This document shows, in pieces, positions 44,499 through 52,854 of a stretch of DNA of 64,000 nt. The notes under the pieces were generated by a model. The model was not told the DNA's origin. It did no database searches and worked only from the letters and a program-made list of their open reading frames with translations. The position numbers and the translations under genes are program-made. The stretch is from Bradyrhizobium jicamae (GTDB taxonomy: Bacteria; Pseudomonadota; Alphaproteobacteria; Rhizobiales; Xanthobacteraceae): contig NZ_JAFCKQ010000005.1 of assembly GCF_018130215.1 (NCBI RefSeq), forward strand, positions 62,001 to 126,000. Reading direction: 5' to 3'. Each line of letters opens with the position of its first letter. The first letter of the stretch is position 1.

Positions 44499-45167
44499 AT
44501 GGAAAAATCCGTGAGCAGAGACGAGAAGGTGCGGGTGCTGATCGCCGAGGATCAGGCACTGATCCGGGACGGGATCGCGACGCTGCTCGCACAACAGAAC
44601 CACGATTTCGAGATCGTTCCGGGCGCCGCCGATGGCGAGCAGGCGATCGAGTTTGCGCGGCGGTATCGGCCCGACATCATCCTGATGGACCTGCAAATGC
44701 CGCGCGTCGACGGCATTGCGGCCACGCGGCGGATCCTCCGCGAGTTGCCGCAGACCAATATCATCGTGCTGACGACGTTCGAGACCAATGACCTGATCTT
44801 CGAGGCGGTGAGCGCCGGCGCCAAGGCGTATCTGTTGAAGGACACCAGGATCGACGTGATCGCGGCGACGATTCGCGCGGTCATGAACGGCCAGTCGGGC
44901 CTGTCGCCCGGCGTGGCCGCACGCATCCTCGACGAGTTCAAGCGGCTGCGCGGCCCGCGCGTGTCAGCGAAGCTGCCGGTTCGCGACGGCCTGACGGCGC
45001 GGGAGAATGAAATTCTCACGCTGATCGTCGAGGGCAAGAGCAACACCGAGATCGGTGAGCAACTGCATTTGGCGGAAGGTACGGTGAAGAATTACGTCAG
45101 CGCAATCCTGGAAAAGTGCCAGGTCAAGAACCGTACGGAACTGGCAATAAAGGCAATAACTTACTGA
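44499..45167 (+). CDS. NarL/LuxR family response regulator
   Basis: A 222-aa regulator. The receiver domain has the acidic pocket IAEDQ, phosphoacceptor Asp64 (IILMDLQMPRVDG), TTF and the Lys in YLLKDT. The C-terminal LuxR HTH is LTARENEILTLIVEGKSNTE and EGTVKNYVSAILEKC. It pairs with the kinase upstream and lies 155 bp before the coiled-coil/OmpA/GTPase genes on the same strand, which are therefore plausible targets. Confidence 0.93.
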   Translation: MEKSVSRDEKVRVLIAEDQALIRDGIATLLAQQNHDFEIVPGAADGEQAIEFARRYRPDIILMDLQMPRVDGIAATRRILRELPQTNIIVLTTFETNDLIFEAVSAGAKAYLLKDTRIDVIAATIRAVMNGQSGLSPGVAARILDEFKRLRGPRVSAKLPVRDGLTARENEILTLIVEGKSNTEIGEQLHLAEGTVKNYVSAILEKCQVKNRTELAIKAITY

Positions 45168-45322
45168 AACAAACTTGTGCGCCTTGCACAATGCCGGGCT
45201 CGTCTTCGTGCCACCGATAGCCTTTCGCTGGGCCGCGCCGCCGAAATTGGCTATAGGTGGTTGCGCGTTTGTAGTTTTGCTCGCAATGGGTTGCGTAGCT
45301 TCGGATACGAGTAGGGAACGAC

Positions 45323-45685
45323 ATGAAGGGTACCGAGCGCCAGACCAACGGCACCGATGGACTGGCAAATTCCGCAAGCGCAGGAAACGGCGTTGACGCG
45401 GCGCATGGCGCAGCCGCGATCGATCAGGTCCGTGACCTGCTGTTCGGTGGAGCGCAGCGATCGATCGAAAGCAATCTGGCGGGCCTGCGCGCGGAGATGC
45501 AGGCGTCGCTGAAGCAGCTCCAGAGCGACTTCGCCGGCGAGCTGGCAGCGCTTCAGGCCAAGGTCGTGGAGCTGGAGCACGACACCGAGCAGAAGCGCCT
45601 CGCTTCGCTGAAGGACATCGGCGGAGTCATCACGCAGCTCGGCGTGGTCATCAGCGGACTGGGATCCGGCCGCACGGGCGAATAG
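45323..45685 (+). CDS. Small coiled-coil protein of the GTPase cluster
   Basis: A 120-aa protein with no signal peptide. The first about 35 residues are Gly/Ala/Ser-rich. Residues about 35-95 (QVRDLLFGGAQRSIESNLAG onward to LEHDTEQKR) form a predicted coiled coil. The end is short and hydrophobic (IGGVITQLGVVISGLG). Its start of coil QVRDLLFG resembles the N-terminus of the next protein (EIEQLKTLLFQP ... RLEALESDLASLQ), so the two may share a helical interaction module. It ends 1 bp before the OmpA-domain gene. Confidence 0.75.
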   Translation: MKGTERQTNGTDGLANSASAGNGVDAAHGAAAIDQVRDLLFGGAQRSIESNLAGLRAEMQASLKQLQSDFAGELAALQAKVVELEHDTEQKRLASLKDIGGVITQLGVVISGLGSGRTGE

Positions 45686-45686
45686 C

Positions 45687-47438
45687 ATGGCAGCTGCGGC
45701 CGGCCAGAACCGCGAAATCGAGCAGCTCAAGACACTGCTGTTTCAGCCTGAGGCCAACAGGCTGGAGGCGCTGGAATCCGACCTTGCCTCGCTTCAGCAC
45801 TATGTCGGTTCCGCCGAACGGCTGGAGGCAGCTACGGCCGACATCCTGGTCGCAGCGCTGGAGCGTGCCGAAGTCAATCGCCCGCGCGAACTTGCCAACG
45901 CCATTGCACCGACCGTGGTCTCCGCGATCCGCAGCGAGATCCGGAACTCGCGCGAGATGATGGTCGAGGCGCTCTATCCGATTGTCGGCCGGCTGGTCAG
46001 CGCCGCGGTGGCGAATTCCTTCCGAGAGACGATCGGGTTCGTCGAGCAGCGGATCAATGCGCTGACATCGGCCGAGCTGTGGATGGGGCGTATCAAGTCG
46101 CTCCTCACGGGACGTCCGATCAGCGAGTTCGTGCTCGCGGACAATCCGCCGCGCCTGAAGCGCCTGCTGCTGATCGAACGCGGCAATGGCCGCCTCGTCG
46201 CGGACTGGAGGCGCGACGAGACCCGCGACGAGCGCGCCGACCTGCTCAGTGCGATGGTGGCGGCGATCCTCGAATTCTCGGTCCAGGCACTGGCGGGCGA
46301 AGGCAATCTGCAACGGCTCGATTTCGGCGGGCGCGAGATCGCGTTGCGCGCCTCGCCGCGTTTCATCCTCGCGGCCGAGTGTCTCGGCCCGCTGCGCCCG
46401 GCCGACAATGGGCGGATCAACGCGCTATTCTTCGATTCGATCGAGCGCATCGATCGCGGCGCGACCTGCGATCGCGCGATGCTGGCGACGCTCTCGAGGT
46501 CGATCGAAACCGATGACGCGCCGCGCAAGACCGGCGCCCGGCGCGGCAAGGTCATCCTGTTCAGCCTGCTTGCCGTCGCGACCGCCACGCTGGTCTGGTT
46601 TGCCGTGGTGTCGGTGATGCGCGGTCTGCTGGAGCAGCGCACCCATGCCGCGCTCGAACAGTTCGGCGCCAGGCAACCGCTGCTCACCTCGTTTCCGATC
46701 CGGCTGGATTTCGACCACCGCAACCGGAACGTCTCCGTCTCGGGCGTTGAGCCGGGCCAGGTCGAGACCGCTCCATTGCTCGACGCGCTCGGCGTGGCCG
46801 CGGCGCCCTACCGTGTGGTCGACCGGATCGGCCGTGTGGCCGCGCCGGATGAGGTGGCGGCGTCGAAAGCCGGAATCAGGAGCCTGCAAGACACCCTGGC
46901 TCGTCTACAAGCGAGCATCGACCGGATGCGCGCTGCGATATCGGAACAATCGGCGTCGACCGACCAGCAATATGCAAAACTGAACGAAGAGGTCGGCAAG
47001 CTCGGCGAGCAGACCACAAAGCTCGGCGAGCAATACGACAGGCTGCAATCAGTCGCCGATGGTCCGGCCGCGCGGCTCGACCGTTTCATCGTCTCGACCG
47101 CGATCTTCTTCACCAACAATTCGGACGACTTCCTCGACGGCGATCAGGCCGATCAGCAGATCCGCGAGCTCGCCGGATTGCTTGACAACAATGACTTCCG
47201 TGTCCGCATCGTTGGCTACGCGGACCAGAGCGGGACCGAGGGCACCAACAGGACGCTCGGGCGCAAGCGCGCCGAGCGGGTGTCGCGGCGGTTGACGGCG
47301 CTCGGCATCGATCCGTCGCGGCTGATCCTGGTGTCGCGCGCGGCGACCATACCGATCACCGACCGCATCGACACGGCGGCCGGCGGCAATCGTCGCGTGT
47401 CGTTCGAAACCGTCTATCGATCCGAAGTGGCTCGCTGA
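45687..47438 (+). CDS. Membrane protein with cytosolic longin/roadblock-like segment and C-terminal OmpA domain
   Basis: A 583-aa protein. Residues 1-140 are helical and coiled-coil-like. Residues about 155-260 read as an alpha/beta domain (KRLLLIERGNGRLVADW, DLLSAMVAAILEFSVQALA, QRLDFGGREIALRASPRFIL). That pattern is reminiscent of longin/roadblock folds that bind small GTPases; this is inferred from pattern only. One membrane helix lies at about 288-312. A short alpha/beta (BON-like) segment, a coiled coil (about 375-445) and an OmpA peptidoglycan-binding domain (about 460-583, with IVGYADQSGTEGTNRTLGRKRAERV) follow. No cleavable signal peptide: N-terminus in, C-terminus in periplasm. Its stop overlaps the GTPase ATG by one base. 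Confidence 0.85.
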   Translation: MAAAAGQNREIEQLKTLLFQPEANRLEALESDLASLQHYVGSAERLEAATADILVAALERAEVNRPRELANAIAPTVVSAIRSEIRNSREMMVEALYPIVGRLVSAAVANSFRETIGFVEQRINALTSAELWMGRIKSLLTGRPISEFVLADNPPRLKRLLLIERGNGRLVADWRRDETRDERADLLSAMVAAILEFSVQALAGEGNLQRLDFGGREIALRASPRFILAAECLGPLRPADNGRINALFFDSIERIDRGATCDRAMLATLSRSIETDDAPRKTGARRGKVILFSLLAVATATLVWFAVVSVMRGLLEQRTHAALEQFGARQPLLTSFPIRLDFDHRNRNVSVSGVEPGQVETAPLLDALGVAAAPYRVVDRIGRVAAPDEVAASKAGIRSLQDTLARLQASIDRMRAAISEQSASTDQQYAKLNEEVGKLGEQTTKLGEQYDRLQSVADGPAARLDRFIVSTAIFFTNNSDDFLDGDQADQQIRELAGLLDNNDFRVRIVGYADQSGTEGTNRTLGRKRAERVSRRLTALGIDPSRLILVSRAATIPITDRIDTAAGGNRRVSFETVYRSEVAR

Positions 47439-47938
47439 TGCTCACCGCAAAGGTCATGCTGCTCGGCGACATGGGGGTCGGCAAGACGTCGATCCTGTAC
47501 CGGCTCGTCTACAACCGGTTCGAGGGCCAGTACAAGTCGACGCTGGGCGTCGAGATCCTGAGCCATGACGTGGCGCCCGCCGACGGCAGCGAGTCGATCC
47601 GGCTCGTGTTGTGGGACACCGACGGCGATTTCGGCACGCAGATCTTCGACACGGTCTACGTCACCGGTGCGTCGGCCGCGATCATCGTGGCTGACGTCAC
47701 GCGGCCGCAGACGGTGACGCGCATGGTCGAACTGGTCCGCGGGTTCGAGACCAGATTCCCCGGCAGGCCCTACAAGGCGTTGCTGAACAAGATCGATCTT
47801 CCGGAAGCCGCCGGAAGCGCCGGCCGCATCGACGAGCTTGCGAAGTCGAGCGTGAGACCGGTGAGCGCGAAGACCGGCGCCGGCATCGCCGAGAGCTTTG
47901 CCGAGCTCGCCCGGACCATTCGCCGCCGGCAATCCTAG
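47438..47938 (+). CDS. Ras/Rab-like small GTPase
   Basis: A 166-aa single-domain GTPase that resembles eukaryotic Rab proteins. G1 is GDMGVGKTS (residues 10-18) and the switch I threonine is Thr35 in YKSTLGVE. G3 reads WDTDGDFG, with Asp62 and Asp64 where Ras-family proteins have Ala59 and Gln61. G4 is NKID (117-120) and G5 is SAK (143-145). There is no C-terminal Cys, so it is not prenylated. The replaced Gln predicts slow intrinsic hydrolysis and need for a GAP. It is coupled to the OmpA-domain protein gene by a 1-bp overlap, so the two probably form one complex. Confidence 0.9.
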   Translation: MLTAKVMLLGDMGVGKTSILYRLVYNRFEGQYKSTLGVEILSHDVAPADGSESIRLVLWDTDGDFGTQIFDTVYVTGASAAIIVADVTRPQTVTRMVELVRGFETRFPGRPYKALLNKIDLPEAAGSAGRIDELAKSSVRPVSAKTGAGIAESFAELARTIRRRQS

Positions 47939-47954
47939 GGCGGAATCTCTCCTT

Positions 47955-47983
47955 GTCATTGTGACCCGACGGGTCGCAATGAC
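47955..47983 (+). terminator. Hairpin after the GTPase gene
   Basis: GTCATTGTGACCC and GGGTCGCAATGAC pair as a 13-bp stem with one G-T mismatch and a 3-nt loop. It starts 17 nt after the GTPase stop, with no T run. It could be a terminator or a repeat remnant. Confidence 0.4.
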
Positions 47984-48636
47984 GGATGGAGATGGCTCGA
48001 TCGCTTCATCTATTGGTGTCAGCCGCCCCGACGTCGTGGGACTGGCGAATCGGGTCGGAGCGGCTGACTTCATCACGCGTGGGGCGCGCGACGAATGCAT
48101 TGATTGCACAGCGAGCCTTCGAATCGTCGCCGCGCCATGCCGCGGAATTGCAAGCATGCTGCTCGCCCATCGAATAGCGACGAAGGTCATCTTCCGTCCT
48201 CATGATGCGCTGCCTATCGTTTGCTCCATCGCCGGCGGTCGCCCCGGCCGAGCCGACCCACCGCATATGAGCATTTGCCGCTGTCGCATCTGCGCAGCGG
48301 CGACGATCGATGGGGGATCCTGCGTGCGATCCGGCTCTGGAGACTGCGGCATGGCAGAACCGGTCAAGCTGCCCCGGACGCTCTCGCAGGAGCGTGGTGC
48401 CTCAACTCCGCTCGGGCCGAGCCATCAGCGGATCATCGACGATCTGGACCGTTGGGCCAACAGTCCCGGCCTCCAGCCGCCGACGGCGGACGGACCAAGG
48501 ACGAGGAGGGCAGCACGCGCTTCGGCGCGTGATCGAGGTTTCCGGCGCCTCGAATTGCCCGCGCGCGAAATTCGGTGCCGGAATTGGCGCCGCCGCCCGT
48601 TTAACCGCCATCGGGGTTGTAATTGATGGGGGCGGT
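47984..48636. other. Gene-poor interval between GTPase and TPR genes
   Basis: About 650 bp without a convincing gene. A plus-strand frame from an ATG at 48352 (MAEPVKLPRTLSQERGAS, 91 codons to 48626) is open but Arg-rich at its end, and I recognise no family. It could be a remnant. The promoter of the TPR gene should lie here. Confidence 0.4.
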
Positions 48637-50757
48637 ATGGTTGTCGGTACGGCGGTTGACCGGATGATGCTGGATGCGGTCGAGCACTATGGTGCGGGCC
48701 GGGCCAGAGAGGCCGACGCGCTGTGCGGCGATATCCTCAAGGCCCATCCCGACCACATTGCCGCGCTGCATCTGTCCGCCGTGATTGCCTTCGTCACCGA
48801 TCGCGCCGCCGAGGGCGCGGTGCTGCTGAACCGGGTGTTCCGCCTCGATCCGCAGCACGGGCCGGCCTTCGCCACGCTCGGCGATGCGCTGGTCGTGAAG
48901 GGTGAGCGCGACGGCGCCGTGGAGGCGTTCCGCCGCGGCGTGACGTTGCGGCCGCAGGATGCCGGCCTGCACGTCAAGCTCGGCGTTGCCCTGTGCGACG
49001 CGTCGCGCTTTGACGAGGCCGAGGCGGCCTTCCGCCGCGCGATCGCGCTCGACGGCGGCATGATCCGGGCACGATTCAACCTCGCCGTGGCACTGGCCGG
49101 TCAGGATCGGCTGGTGGAGGCGGAAGCGGCCTATCGCGAGGTGATCGCGCGCGATCCGGTCTATCGCGGCGTCTGGCTCAATCTCGGCAATGCGCTGTTC
49201 GATCAGAAGAGGTTCGACGCCGCCGTGACGGCGTATCGGCGCGGGCTCGACGCGGAACCCGATCATGCCGGGCTGCATTGCGCGCTCGGCGCGGCGCTCT
49301 ATCGTCAGGACCGGCTGGAGGACGCGATCCGCTGCTTCCGCCGTACCATCAAGCTAGATCCCGACAATGACGCGGCGCCGCGCCTGCTCGCGCTGGTGCT
49401 GCACGAGGCCGGTCACCGCGAGGAGGCCGTGCGCCTCTACCGTCAGGTCTCGGCCCGCGATCCATCCGATCACGTCATCCTCAGCAATCTCGGCGCCTGC
49501 CTGTTCGAGCTTGGACAACATGACGAGGCGATCGGCTGTTGCGAGCTGGCGCTGGCGGTCAAACCCGACTATGCGCCCGCACACACCAATCTCGGGATTG
49601 TCTTCGAGGCGCAGAACCAGGTCGAGGCGGCGGTTGCGGCGCATCGGCGCGCCGTCGCCATCGACCCCGACTACGCCAAGGGTCACGCCAATCTCGCCGT
49701 CGCGCTGCGCAATGCGGGCGAGATCGACGAGGCCATCGCGGTCTCGCGCCGCGCCATCGCACTCGATCCCGAGCAGCCGCTGGCACATTACAATCATGCG
49801 CACTTCCTGTTGATGAACGGCGAGTTCGAGGCCGGCTTCGAGGAGTATCAGTGGCGCCGCAAGTGCAAGAAGCTCGTTGACGGCGACCCCGTGTTCAGCG
49901 AGCCGGAATGGCAGGGCGAGCCGCTCGCGGGCCGCACGCTGCTGCTGTTCGCCGAGTACGGGCTCGGCGACGTCCTGAACTTCGTCCGCTACGTGCCAAT
50001 GGTGATCGCGAGGGGCGGCGGCCGGGTCGTGCTGCAGGTGCAGCCCGCCGTCGCCACGCTGATAAGGGCGATGCTGCCCGATATCGCCGTGCTTGCGCGC
50101 GGCGAGACGCTGCCGCCGTTCGATCTGCAGCTGCCGCTGATGAGCCTGCCGAGGATTTTCCGCACCACGGTCGATACGATCCCCGCATCCGTTCCCTACC
50201 TGCATGCCGACCCGGTGAAGCTTGCCCGGTGGCGCCGGGCGCTTGAGGCGGTCACCGCGCTCAAGGTCGGCGTGGTCTGGGCCGGCAATCCCCGGCACAA
50301 GGGCGACAGCCAGCGCTCATTGCAGGCCGAGGCGGTGCTGCCGCAGCTCATCGTACCAGGCGTGCAGCTCTACAGCCTGCAGAAGGAGCCGCGGCGGGAG
50401 GATGACCCGGTGCTGCGGCGCCTTGGCGGCGCCGTCGTCGACCTGGCGCCGGCGCTCGGCGATTTCGCCGATACGGCCGCTGCGGTCTCGGCGCTTGACC
50501 TCGTCATCGCCGTCGACACCGCGGTGGCGCATGTGGCCGGCGCGCTCGGTCGTCCGGTCTGGATGCTCTGTCCCTATGCGCTCGACTGGCGCTGGCTACG
50601 CGACCGCGAGGACACGCCCTGGTATCCGACCATGCGACTGTTCCGCCAGCACAAGCCCCAGGCCTGGGACCGCGTGCTGGAGCGAATGTCCGCCGAACTC
50701 GCCCGTGTCGCCGCCGGCGAGCGCGACCTGCTGTTGCCGCCGGCAGCGCGGGGGTGA
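48637..50757 (+). CDS. TPR protein with C-terminal GT9-like domain
   Basis: A 706-aa protein. Residues about 5-390 form some eleven tetratricopeptide repeats (for example RFDEAEAAFRRAIALDGGMI, DEAIAVSRRAIALDPEQPLA). The C-terminal about 300 residues resemble heptosyltransferase-type GT9 folds: GRTLLLFAEYGLGDVLNFVRY, VGVVWAGNPRHKGDSQRSL, LDLVIAVDTAVAHVAGALG. Such fusions are frequent in rhizobia and may glycosylate proteins or glycans, but activity is unproven. The ATG at 48637 follows a GGGGGCGG-like site. The open frame extends 327 bp further upstream without TPR character. Confidence 0.82.
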   Translation: MVVGTAVDRMMLDAVEHYGAGRAREADALCGDILKAHPDHIAALHLSAVIAFVTDRAAEGAVLLNRVFRLDPQHGPAFATLGDALVVKGERDGAVEAFRRGVTLRPQDAGLHVKLGVALCDASRFDEAEAAFRRAIALDGGMIRARFNLAVALAGQDRLVEAEAAYREVIARDPVYRGVWLNLGNALFDQKRFDAAVTAYRRGLDAEPDHAGLHCALGAALYRQDRLEDAIRCFRRTIKLDPDNDAAPRLLALVLHEAGHREEAVRLYRQVSARDPSDHVILSNLGACLFELGQHDEAIGCCELALAVKPDYAPAHTNLGIVFEAQNQVEAAVAAHRRAVAIDPDYAKGHANLAVALRNAGEIDEAIAVSRRAIALDPEQPLAHYNHAHFLLMNGEFEAGFEEYQWRRKCKKLVDGDPVFSEPEWQGEPLAGRTLLLFAEYGLGDVLNFVRYVPMVIARGGGRVVLQVQPAVATLIRAMLPDIAVLARGETLPPFDLQLPLMSLPRIFRTTVDTIPASVPYLHADPVKLARWRRALEAVTALKVGVVWAGNPRHKGDSQRSLQAEAVLPQLIVPGVQLYSLQKEPRREDDPVLRRLGGAVVDLAPALGDFADTAAAVSALDLVIAVDTAVAHVAGALGRPVWMLCPYALDWRWLRDREDTPWYPTMRLFRQHKPQAWDRVLERMSAELARVAAGERDLLLPPAARG

Positions 50758-50787
50758 ACGGAGAGAGCGCGCTTCCCCGCGCTCCCG

Positions 50788-52518
50788 TTACGACGCGCTC
50801 ATGCCCTGGGCGCCGCCGAGCAGCTTCACGTTGAGCCGGCCGCCATCGAACAGCATCTCGTTGAGGGCGTCGTCGATATCGGCCGCCGTGACCGTCTCGC
50901 CGCCGTCGCGCACGATGCTGGTCTGGGCGATGCGGCGCATCAGTTCCTTGATGAAGGCGGCGCTGACGCCGGCGGTGCGCTGCACCGCTTCATCGATGAC
51001 AGACGGCTCGAGCGGCAGGCCCTTGCCATAGAGCCGGATCAGCTTGTCACGCCCGACCGTGTCGGGCAGCGGCACCTCGATTGCCTGGTCGATGCGGCCG
51101 GGACGGCCGGCGAGCGCGCTTTCGAGCTCTTCCGGCCGGTTGGTGGTGAGCACGAACAGGATATCGCAATCCTCCTTCAGCCCGTCCATCTCGTTGAGCA
51201 GCTTGTTGAGCAGCGATTCCTCGCACGGTCCACCCATGTCCTCGCGGCTGCGCGCGATCAGGTCGACGTCTTCGATCACCACCATCGCCGGCTGCAACAG
51301 GCGCGCGAGGCTCATATAGGCATCGAGCAGACCGACCTGCTCGGCGGTGATGATCAGCGTGGTGTGGCCGGGCAAGTTGGTGGCGAGATAGCGGATGGTG
51401 TGGGTCTTGCCGGTGCCGGGAGGGCCGTAGAGCAGGATGCCCTTGCGGGTCGACTGGCCGAGCTTGCGCAAGAGATCGCGGCTTCCGACGAAGTCGAGCA
51501 AGTTGCCGTCGAGCAGCCGCAGCGTCCGTTCCGGCAGGATCACCTCGTCGCGGTCAACCGTCGGCAGGCGATGCACGGCCACGCCGCGCGCACGGCCGCG
51601 ATAGTTCGGGCCGACTTCCAGCGACAGTATCTTGCCGCGATACGACCGCGCCACATCCACGGCGGTCTCCAGCTCGGCAAAGGTCCGTTGCACGAAGGCA
51701 TTGCCGGCGGCACCGGCAGGTACCATGAGCTCGATCCTGAGCGACGATTCGTAATTGTACTCGCGATGGAAGGTGAGCAGCACGGCGTAGCGCAGCTCGT
51801 CGCTGCTGCAAAGCCATAACCCGTTGACGAGGCATTTCACCGGTTCGGCCTCGCCGATATCGACGTCGTGGTACTGCGGCGGTGCGATCGCCGGTGCGTA
51901 GCGGCCGGCTTTCATCAACGCCGCGAAATCAAGCGTCTCGTAGCGATACTGCTCGTGAATGCCGAAGAAGTGAATCGGCTTGGCGAGCTGCCTGTCGATC
52001 GCGATCTGGACGTCTGCGCGCATGTGACCGGGAAATTGCCGCGATCGCGTCAGGATCTGGTTGCGTGGCATTCCGGCAAAATGCCAATCGAGCGCTGTGG
52101 CAGCAAACTTGAACGCGTCACCCGGCAATTCTTCCGAACTGCGGCGTGCGGCAAGCAGGCAATCGCAGCACAGGGAAGCCGTCGTGCCCGACAGAAAAAT
52201 CTCGCTCACGGCCTTCGGTGCCTCGCAGAGATCGCAGGGCCGGCTGGCGTCAGCGGACTCGGTGGTGATCATCAAGGGCTGGCCATTGGAACGGATCAGC
52301 CACTTCGCGGAGTTGAACAAGGCCCGTGCGACGGGAGCCGGATAAGGGCCGCACGGAATGGCGCCCTTGGCTTCGATCAAGGCCGCGGAGGCGATCGCTT
52401 CCTGCTTGGATTTGCCGAACACCGTGCGCAACAAGTCCTGCACGAATTCCAGCGGCGTTTCATCGTCGTCATGAATGAAAAGTTGAACGGGGCCGTCGTC
52501 GGCGAACACGTCGTGCAT
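50788..52518 (-). CDS. ClpS-like / ClpX-zinc-finger / AAA ATPase fusion protein
   Basis: A 576-aa protein with an unusual domain order. Residues 11-87 align by eye with the adaptor ClpS (DDDETPLEFVQDLL, FGKSKQEA, EAKGAIPCGPYP). Residues 95-120 have Cys95, 98, 117 and 120 in the exact C-x2-C-x18-C-x2-C spacing of the ClpX zinc-binding domain. Residues about 340-490 are a CDC48/FtsH-like AAA module: Walker A YGPPGTGKTHT (365-372), Walker B MVVIEDVDLI, sensor 1 TTNRPEELE and Arg fingers in GRPGRIDQ. There is no protease domain. The start at 52518 has a GAGGT Shine-Dalgarno. It is a possible unfoldase with its own substrate-recognition head; function is unknown. Confidence 0.85.
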   Translation of the reverse strand: MHDVFADDGPVQLFIHDDDETPLEFVQDLLRTVFGKSKQEAIASAALIEAKGAIPCGPYPAPVARALFNSAKWLIRSNGQPLMITTESADASRPCDLCEAPKAVSEIFLSGTTASLCCDCLLAARRSSEELPGDAFKFAATALDWHFAGMPRNQILTRSRQFPGHMRADVQIAIDRQLAKPIHFFGIHEQYRYETLDFAALMKAGRYAPAIAPPQYHDVDIGEAEPVKCLVNGLWLCSSDELRYAVLLTFHREYNYESSLRIELMVPAGAAGNAFVQRTFAELETAVDVARSYRGKILSLEVGPNYRGRARGVAVHRLPTVDRDEVILPERTLRLLDGNLLDFVGSRDLLRKLGQSTRKGILLYGPPGTGKTHTIRYLATNLPGHTTLIITAEQVGLLDAYMSLARLLQPAMVVIEDVDLIARSREDMGGPCEESLLNKLLNEMDGLKEDCDILFVLTTNRPEELESALAGRPGRIDQAIEVPLPDTVGRDKLIRLYGKGLPLEPSVIDEAVQRTAGVSAAFIKELMRRIAQTSIVRDGGETVTAADIDDALNEMLFDGGRLNVKLLGGAQGMSAS

Positions 52519-52854
52519 GGAGACCTCGGTACACATCTGGAAACAACAAGAACAAAAACAGAACATCATACGAATTGGAACCCGTCAAGCGAAAGATATT
52601 CAACTGCATCCTGGGCGTGTGATGGTGTCGGTGAGAGCCTCTCGATCGGCACCGCCGCACCGTCCGGACCGGTAAACGCCGCGCAACGCTTGTGACGATT
52701 TTGTGCAGCGACAAATGCCAAGACATCGCCGCCACGACGGCAAACTTCCGACACATCATGAGGGCGAAAAGGGCGCTTCCGACATGACGCGAGCGCGAGG
52801 GCAGATTCCCCCCAAGAATTTGCCGTGGCGCAATTATTTTGGGAAGGGGCCCTC
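52519..52854. other. Divergent intergenic region between the AAA fusion and mscS genes
   Basis: 336 bp with no credible gene. It holds promoters for both divergent genes. A TTGACG hexamer lies on the minus strand near 52580 without a well-spaced -10. A small dyad TTTGT-GCAGCG-ACAAA is near 52711-52726. Nothing else is recognised. Confidence 0.4.

Noticed and set aside
48310..48636. N-terminal extension of the TPR protein
   Set aside because: The frame is open, but the 109 added residues are Arg/Ser-rich with no repeats, and the ATG at 48637 has a plausible ribosome-binding site.
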